A stretch of 13,819 nucleotides of DNA, taken from assembly GCA_002762705.1 (NCBI GenBank), contig PCVE01000037.1, positions 29,629-43,447 on the forward strand, written 5' to 3'. Every line of letters starts with the position of its first letter. The first letter of the stretch is position 1. The position numbers and the translations under genes were made by a program. Of this stretch, positions 10,521 to 13,819 are shown piece after piece. Under the pieces are notes generated by a model that ran no database searches, was not told the DNA's origin, and saw nothing but the letters and a program-made list of their open reading frames with translations. Source of the stretch: Candidatus Woesearchaeota archaeon CG11_big_fil_rev_8_21_14_0_20_43_8 (GTDB taxonomy: Archaea; Nanobdellota; Nanobdellia; Woesearchaeales; CG08-08-20-14).

Positions 10521-11818
10521 ATTATCACTTCAATCTCTTCATCGATATCTGGTGTGTGTACTTCTGAAAAATCGCACCAGGAAGCGAGGTTCTTTATGGA
10601 TTTCTCCTCACCATGCTGTAATATAAGCACTTTTGGTTTTATATTCTTTATCATTGTCTTTAGCTGTGCACAGCCTGAATGGGCAGAGAAATCGAACTTC
10701 TCGACTTTGCATCTGACTTTGACCACGTCTTCGTTAAGCTTCAGCGTGCCTTCTTCAAGCAGCATCCTGCCGTTGCAGCCTTCTGCCTGGTAGCCAGTCA
10801 GGACAATCAGGTTCTTGGTCTCGAAATAGTGGTGTCGTGCATATTCAATCACAGGTCCTCCATCCATCATGCCTGATGTGGTCACTATGATCGCCTGCTG
10901 CTTCACGACCTCTTTTCTGTCCTGCCAGCCGCCTATCGGGATAGCGCCACTCCATGCCTTCTCAAGCGCCGATGCATCCTTTAATGATGCGCCGTTCTGC
11001 ATATAGAGCTTAGTCACTTTCTTTGCCATGCCATCAAGATATATGGGCACACCAAAATGGCGTTTTGAAAGCATCATGAGCACTTCCTGTGCCCGCCCGA
11101 CAGCGAATGCTGGGACAAGGACAGATCCCCCATCTTCGATTGTGCGTTGTATTGTATCAAGGAATCTCTTTTCTTCAGATTCTCGGTTTGGGTGCTCTCT
11201 GTCTCCATATGTCGATTCGCATATCATTATATCGATATTGTTGAACTTCTCATTTGATCCATGCAGAAGGTTTGTCTCTATATGGTTGACGTCACCGGTG
11301 TAGAGGATCCGTTTGCCGTTGATCTCAAGGACTATGCATGTGCTTCCCGGGATGTGTCCAGCGTCGTAGAATTTGTACCATATCCCCTTTATATGGTCTT
11401 TTTGGTACATGGAGATGGGTCTTATCAGGTCCATAACACGTGTTATGTTGTTTTTGTTGTATACGGAACTATGCTTCTCAAGAAGCTCGATCTTGAGTGA
11501 ATCCATAAGAAGCAGCTTCGCCACCTCTTTTGTCAGGCTGTTGCATAATATCGGACATTCGAGTCCCATATGGTTCAGGAACGGAAGCGCTCCGGTATGA
11601 TCAAGATGCGCATGGGATAAGAACACAGCATCGATCTCATCAGGTCTGTCTATCTCTGTCGGGTAGTCATCGAAGAATTCCCTGTCTTCTGTTATTTTCA
11701 GGCCTGCATCAAGCAGTATCCTGGCAGGTCCTTCTGGTCCTGTAGCACATATCTCGATGCAGCTTCGTCCTACTTCTTTTGCCGCACCGTGGAATTTGAA
11801 TAAGAATCTGTTCTCCAT
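10517..11818 (-). CDS. Beta-CASP metallo-beta-lactamase ribonuclease (aCPSF2-like)
   Basis: This 433-residue enzyme has a metallo-beta-lactamase fold with an inserted beta-CASP domain. Metal ligands are visible in order: HAHLDH (69-74), His155 in DAGHIPGS and Asp176 in YTGDVNH. The beta-CASP motifs A (Glu201 in ESTYGDR), B (His380 in SAHSG) and C (His402 in LQHGEE) are also present, so it should be a zinc-dependent RNase. It lacks the N-terminal KH domains of aCPSF1 (FttA), which fits the shorter aCPSF2 or archaeal RNase J-like group that processes RNA by endonuclease or 5'-3' exonuclease action. The Met codon at 11818 is chosen over the ATG at 11830 because the TATA element (11849-11840) places the transcript start at about 11818, downstream of 11830. 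It is the first gene of an operon with an overlapping downstream gene. Confidence 0.9.
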   Translation of the reverse strand: MENRFLFKFHGAAKEVGRSCIEICATGPEGPARILLDAGLKITEDREFFDDYPTEIDRPDEIDAVFLSHAHLDHTGALPFLNHMGLECPILCNSLTKEVAKLLLMDSLKIELLEKHSSVYNKNNITRVMDLIRPISMYQKDHIKGIWYKFYDAGHIPGSTCIVLEINGKRILYTGDVNHIETNLLHGSNEKFNNIDIMICESTYGDREHPNRESEEKRFLDTIQRTIEDGGSVLVPAFAVGRAQEVLMMLSKRHFGVPIYLDGMAKKVTKLYMQNGASLKDASALEKAWSGAIPIGGWQDRKEVVKQQAIIVTTSGMMDGGPVIEYARHHYFETKNLIVLTGYQAEGCNGRMLLEEGTLKLNEDVVKVRCKVEKFDFSAHSGCAQLKTMIKNIKPKVLILQHGEEKSIKNLASWCDFSEVHTPDIDEEIEVIM

Positions 11819-11839
11819 ATATGTATTCATCGGGCTTGC

Positions 11840-11849
11840 TTTATATAAA
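11840..11849 (-). promoter_or_regulatory. TATA element, RNase operon
   Basis: The perfect palindromic box TTTATATAAA lies 31 bases from ATG 11818 and only 19 from ATG 11830. It favours a leaderless mRNA starting at the inner ATG. Being palindromic, the box itself gives no direction; the flanking genes do. Confidence 0.7.
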
Positions 11850-11902
11850 TGTTTTTTCTATATCTTACGAATCGGCAGACTGTATAGATTCAAATTCCAA
11901 AG

Positions 11903-12382
11903 TCACATGAGCGTCTCGTCACCCTTGAAATAAAATCTTGCTGGTTCTGGTTCTTCGCCATATTCCCTTTTGAGCATGGTCAATCTTGTCTCGAGCATAT
12001 CGACCGTCTCAGCGCCGCCACGGATCTCTCCTTTCCATGTTCTTTCCAATTTATTGAAATCCTTTGCAGTGCCAAGCAAGAGGTCATAACCTGACCAGAA
12101 TGTGAGTTTCTCGTATTCTTTGGTACCAAGAGTCATGCATCCTAATGTATTTGATGAAGGAAAAAAAGTGAATAATTGGCGATTTGCACGAAATCCATAG
12201 AGCTCAATGACCTTCTGTCTGAAAAAAATATTATTTCCAGTCACACACTGTGAATGATCTTTTCCATATGCATGGATATATGCTGAAAAACGGTCTAGCA
12301 TCCCGATCAATCTTTCTCTTGCTTCATCTGGCAACTTCTGAGATCCTTCTTTTGACTCTTCATAAAAATCGAAGATCGACAT
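11903..12382 (-). CDS. Protein of unknown function, 159 aa
   Basis: I do not recognise this protein. The open frame extends up to 12532, but ATG 12382 is chosen because GGGAGG lies 4 bases before it and a TATA element at 12447-12438 puts the transcript start near 12416. The longer version would begin upstream of its own promoter and overlap the divergent gene. The 159-residue product has an acidic helical start (MSIFDFYEESKEG), a helix LPDEARERLIGMLDRF, then a mixed alpha/beta middle with aromatic residues (NRQLFTFFPSSNT, KLTFWSGYDLLLGT) and a charged C-terminus (LTMLKREYGEEPEPARFYFKG). It has two cysteines, no signal and no membrane helix, so it should be soluble and cytoplasmic. It is divergent from the gene at 12491. 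Confidence 0.7.
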   Translation of the reverse strand: MSIFDFYEESKEGSQKLPDEARERLIGMLDRFSAYIHAYGKDHSQCVTGNNIFFRQKVIELYGFRANRQLFTFFPSSNTLGCMTLGTKEYEKLTFWSGYDLLLGTAKDFNKLERTWKGEIRGGAETVDMLETRLTMLKREYGEEPEPARFYFKGDETLM

Positions 12383-12437
12383 ATGTCCTCCCATGTATAA
12401 CAGTCCTCCGTGTTCGATGCATGGGTACGTCGTCTGA

Positions 12438-12447
12438 TTTATATGTC
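12438..12447 (-). promoter_or_regulatory. TATA element for the 159-aa gene
   Basis: Minus strand ACATATAAAT region, 12447 to 12438. The start near 12416 gives a leader of about 34 bases containing the SD GGGAGG before ATG 12382. It is back-to-back with the plus-strand box at 12460-12467. Confidence 0.55.
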
Positions 12448-12459
12448 TTTTGCAGTAAA

Positions 12460-12467
12460 AATATAAA
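12460..12467 (+). promoter_or_regulatory. TATA element for the 209-aa gene
   Basis: AATATAAA (12460-12467) lies 31 bases before ATG 12491, predicting a leaderless mRNA. Only about 12 bases separate it from the divergent minus-strand box, so one regulator could cover both promoters. Confidence 0.6.
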
Positions 12468-12490
12468 CTCGCAGAATATCTTGAAAACTT

Positions 12491-13120
12491 ATGGGGGGAA
12501 GATTCGAAGATATTGTGCACAGTGTCCATCATTGCCTGATTGATCTATACCGATTCGAGCAGGATGTCGATATAATTGATTTTCTGATAGATGAAGCGCC
12601 ACAGAAGACCACTGGAAGCGCATTGGTGTCGGTGGTCGAAGGGGATGATATGTCACTCGGGATATATCTCACTTCGGAAGTCAAAGAGAGTATATCTGGT
12701 CGGGCTGGTGTGGGTCCTGAAAATTTTCAATCCCTCCTGGTGATCGTCGAAGAGGTGAGCCATTTCATGAATGTCTACAACCGCGCGTCTGTGGAGATTC
12801 CCATAACTCAGACAGAGCTCGAGCTCCTTGCCATGATCGACCAATATGTATATTCTTCAAAGCTCATAGGCGATTCATTCTGCCCGGGAAGACTTTTTCC
12901 AGAGCAGAGGTCTGAATTGAGACGGCGGATATTCTTACCGATAGATCCTAGCCTTACTCCCAATATAAGTTCAATCTATGAAGCCGCAGACAGATATGCT
13001 TTCAGGTATTTCAATCATATGGATCAAATCAGGTCAGAACCTAAGTTGAGAGAAGAGATAAAGAAGCTCCCTCGTTTCCTGCCAACAGGCCTGATATCTT
13101 ATGTAAGAGAATTCACTTGA
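12491..13120 (+). CDS. Soluble protein of unknown function, 209 aa
   Basis: This is a 209-residue soluble protein with no signal or membrane helix. Residues 40-52 (SALVSVVEGDDMS) and 53-60 (LGIYLTSE) read as beta strands, and 76-95 (FQSLLVIVEEVSHFMNVYNR) as a helix with EEVSHF. ITQTELELLAMIDQYV follows, then a helical C-terminal part rich in Arg and aromatic residues. The succession of an LVEGD...SLGIYL strand, EEVSHF and a TELELLAMIDQYV helix reminds me of a conserved hypothetical family in deltaproteobacteria with EGVSHF and LELQAEVDKY. This comes from memory and needs a profile search. ATG 12491 fits the leaderless promoter exactly. The stop overlaps the convergent TPR gene by 8 bases. Confidence 0.75.
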   Translation: MGGRFEDIVHSVHHCLIDLYRFEQDVDIIDFLIDEAPQKTTGSALVSVVEGDDMSLGIYLTSEVKESISGRAGVGPENFQSLLVIVEEVSHFMNVYNRASVEIPITQTELELLAMIDQYVYSSKLIGDSFCPGRLFPEQRSELRRRIFLPIDPSLTPNISSIYEAADRYAFRYFNHMDQIRSEPKLREEIKKLPRFLPTGLISYVREFT

Positions 13121-13819
13121 TTTTAGATATATCCATTATCTGCGTCTGTCGTTCGCGGAGGAAAGATGCAGCTTGTGGATCAAGTTCGATCGCGTCTTCA
13201 AGCACTCTTGATGCGAGATGATATTCTTTGAGTTCCACCAGACAATTTGAGAGATTGAAATAAAGATTCACGGCTTCAGGTGACTTGTTTCCTTGATTTA
13301 CCTTGACCGCAGTCTGCAGGACCTCTCGTGCTTCATCAAATCGTCTTAGACGATAAAGTATTTCAGAATATGCGTTTGTCTTTTCGATGTTTTTCTGATC
13401 TTCATCAAATCCAGCCTTCAGGTCGGCTACTCTCTTATCGAGAGCCGCTTTTAGGTTCTTGTATTTTTGGTTGAAACCGGATATCTTGGTCTTTTGGTAT
13501 GCAGTCTTCAAAGCTTGGAGCGCTTCATAGAGCCGATTCAACTTGATTAAGCAGTTGCTTAGGTTCTTGTATCCTTTCGCACTGGCCGGATTGTTGTTCA
13601 CCACCTGTTTAAAATAAGGCAAAGCTTCGATAGCCCGGTTTGATTTGACAAGTATTACTCCTAAATTGTTCAATGCATTTTCTTCTTTTGGATCAAGCTC
13701 TATCGCCTGTCTGTAATTCATGAGCGCGGCCTTCAATTCTCCTTTCCTGGAATATGCATCACCGAGGTTTGTGTGAGCTTTCGCGAACTTTGGATTTATG
13801 CTGATCACTTTCTTGAAGT
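13113..13819 (-). CDS. TPR repeat protein, C-terminal part (runs off window)
   Basis: This is a partial gene. The frame is open to the right edge (the preceding codons encode FKKV before ISINPKFAKAH), so the apparent GTG start at 13808 is not real and the N-terminus lies outside. The visible 235 or so residues contain about five tetratricopeptide repeats of the form xxxxNLGxxYxxxGxxxxAxxxYxxAIELDP. Three lie at the left of the protein, then comes a charged helical spacer (about 115-150, with KKNL-type and DEDQKNIEK residues), then two more, ending MDISKIK. TPRs are protein-binding superhelices; no enzymatic domain is visible in this part. Its end overlaps the convergent gene's end (13113-13120). 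Confidence 0.85.
   Translation of the reverse strand, partial: FKKVISINPKFAKAHTNLGDAYSRKGELKAALMNYRQAIELDPKEENALNNLGVILVKSNRAIEALPYFKQVVNNNPASAKGYKNLSNCLIKLNRLYEALQALKTAYQKTKISGFNQKYKNLKAALDKRVADLKAGFDEDQKNIEKTNAYSEILYRLRRFDEAREVLQTAVKVNQGNKSPEAVNLYFNLSNCLVELKEYHLASRVLEDAIELDPQAASFLRERQTQIMDISKIK

Noticed and set aside
12383..12532. N-terminal extension of the 159-residue protein to 12532
   Set aside because: It would begin upstream of its own TATA box, overlap the divergent gene and ignore a strong SD at the inner ATG.

Overview
The window looks archaeal. Most genes sit behind a BRE/TATA-like box, and for at least six of them the ATG lies about 30-32 bases downstream of the first base of that box, which is the geometry of leaderless archaeal mRNAs. 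Other genes have short leaders with Shine-Dalgarno (SD) motifs of the GGAGG/GGTGA type. An archaeal CPSF-like beta-CASP ribonuclease, tiny zinc-ribbon proteins and several secreted cysteine-rich proteins fit a DPANN-type archaeon such as the Woesearchaeota/Pacearchaeota group. That placement is inference from gene style and is not proven by a marker gene. The sequence is moderately AT-rich and densely coding, with no rRNA, tRNA, CRISPR array or transposase seen.

Layout from left to right. Bases 1-70 hold three tandem perfect hairpins with 3-base loops. Two zinc-ribbon microprotein genes follow (197-331 and 725-889), separated by about 390 bases with no convincing gene but local GC-rich hairpins. 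A DUF2127-like membrane protein (978-1493, minus) is divergent from a secretion operon. That operon has a 639-residue secreted papain-family protease built on about 14 thrombospondin type 3 calcium-binding repeats (1645-3564), an overlapping membrane-anchored cysteine-rich DUF333-like protein (3557-4135), and a possible 30-codon microprotein joined by an ATGA overlap (4132-4224). A DASS-family sodium/dicarboxylate-type transporter (4332-6071) has its own strong leaderless promoter.

From 6129 to 11818 everything is on the minus strand: a HIT hydrolase, an orphan sensor histidine kinase, an anchored cysteine-rich surface protein, a two-gene operon of small cytoplasmic proteins (one zinc-binding), and an operon with the beta-CASP RNase followed by a coupled secreted cysteine-rich protein and possibly a small membrane peptide. 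The right end has a divergent pair of unrecognised genes (11903-12382 minus, 12491-13120 plus) and the C-terminal part of a TPR protein that runs off the window (13113-13819, minus).

Functionally the most distinctive theme is the cell surface: a calcium-repeat papain-like protease, three cysteine-rich exported proteins, a dicarboxylate-type importer and a membrane sensor kinase. Together they could serve scavenging of peptides and organic acids from the surroundings or a partner cell, but no sequence feature proves that they act together.
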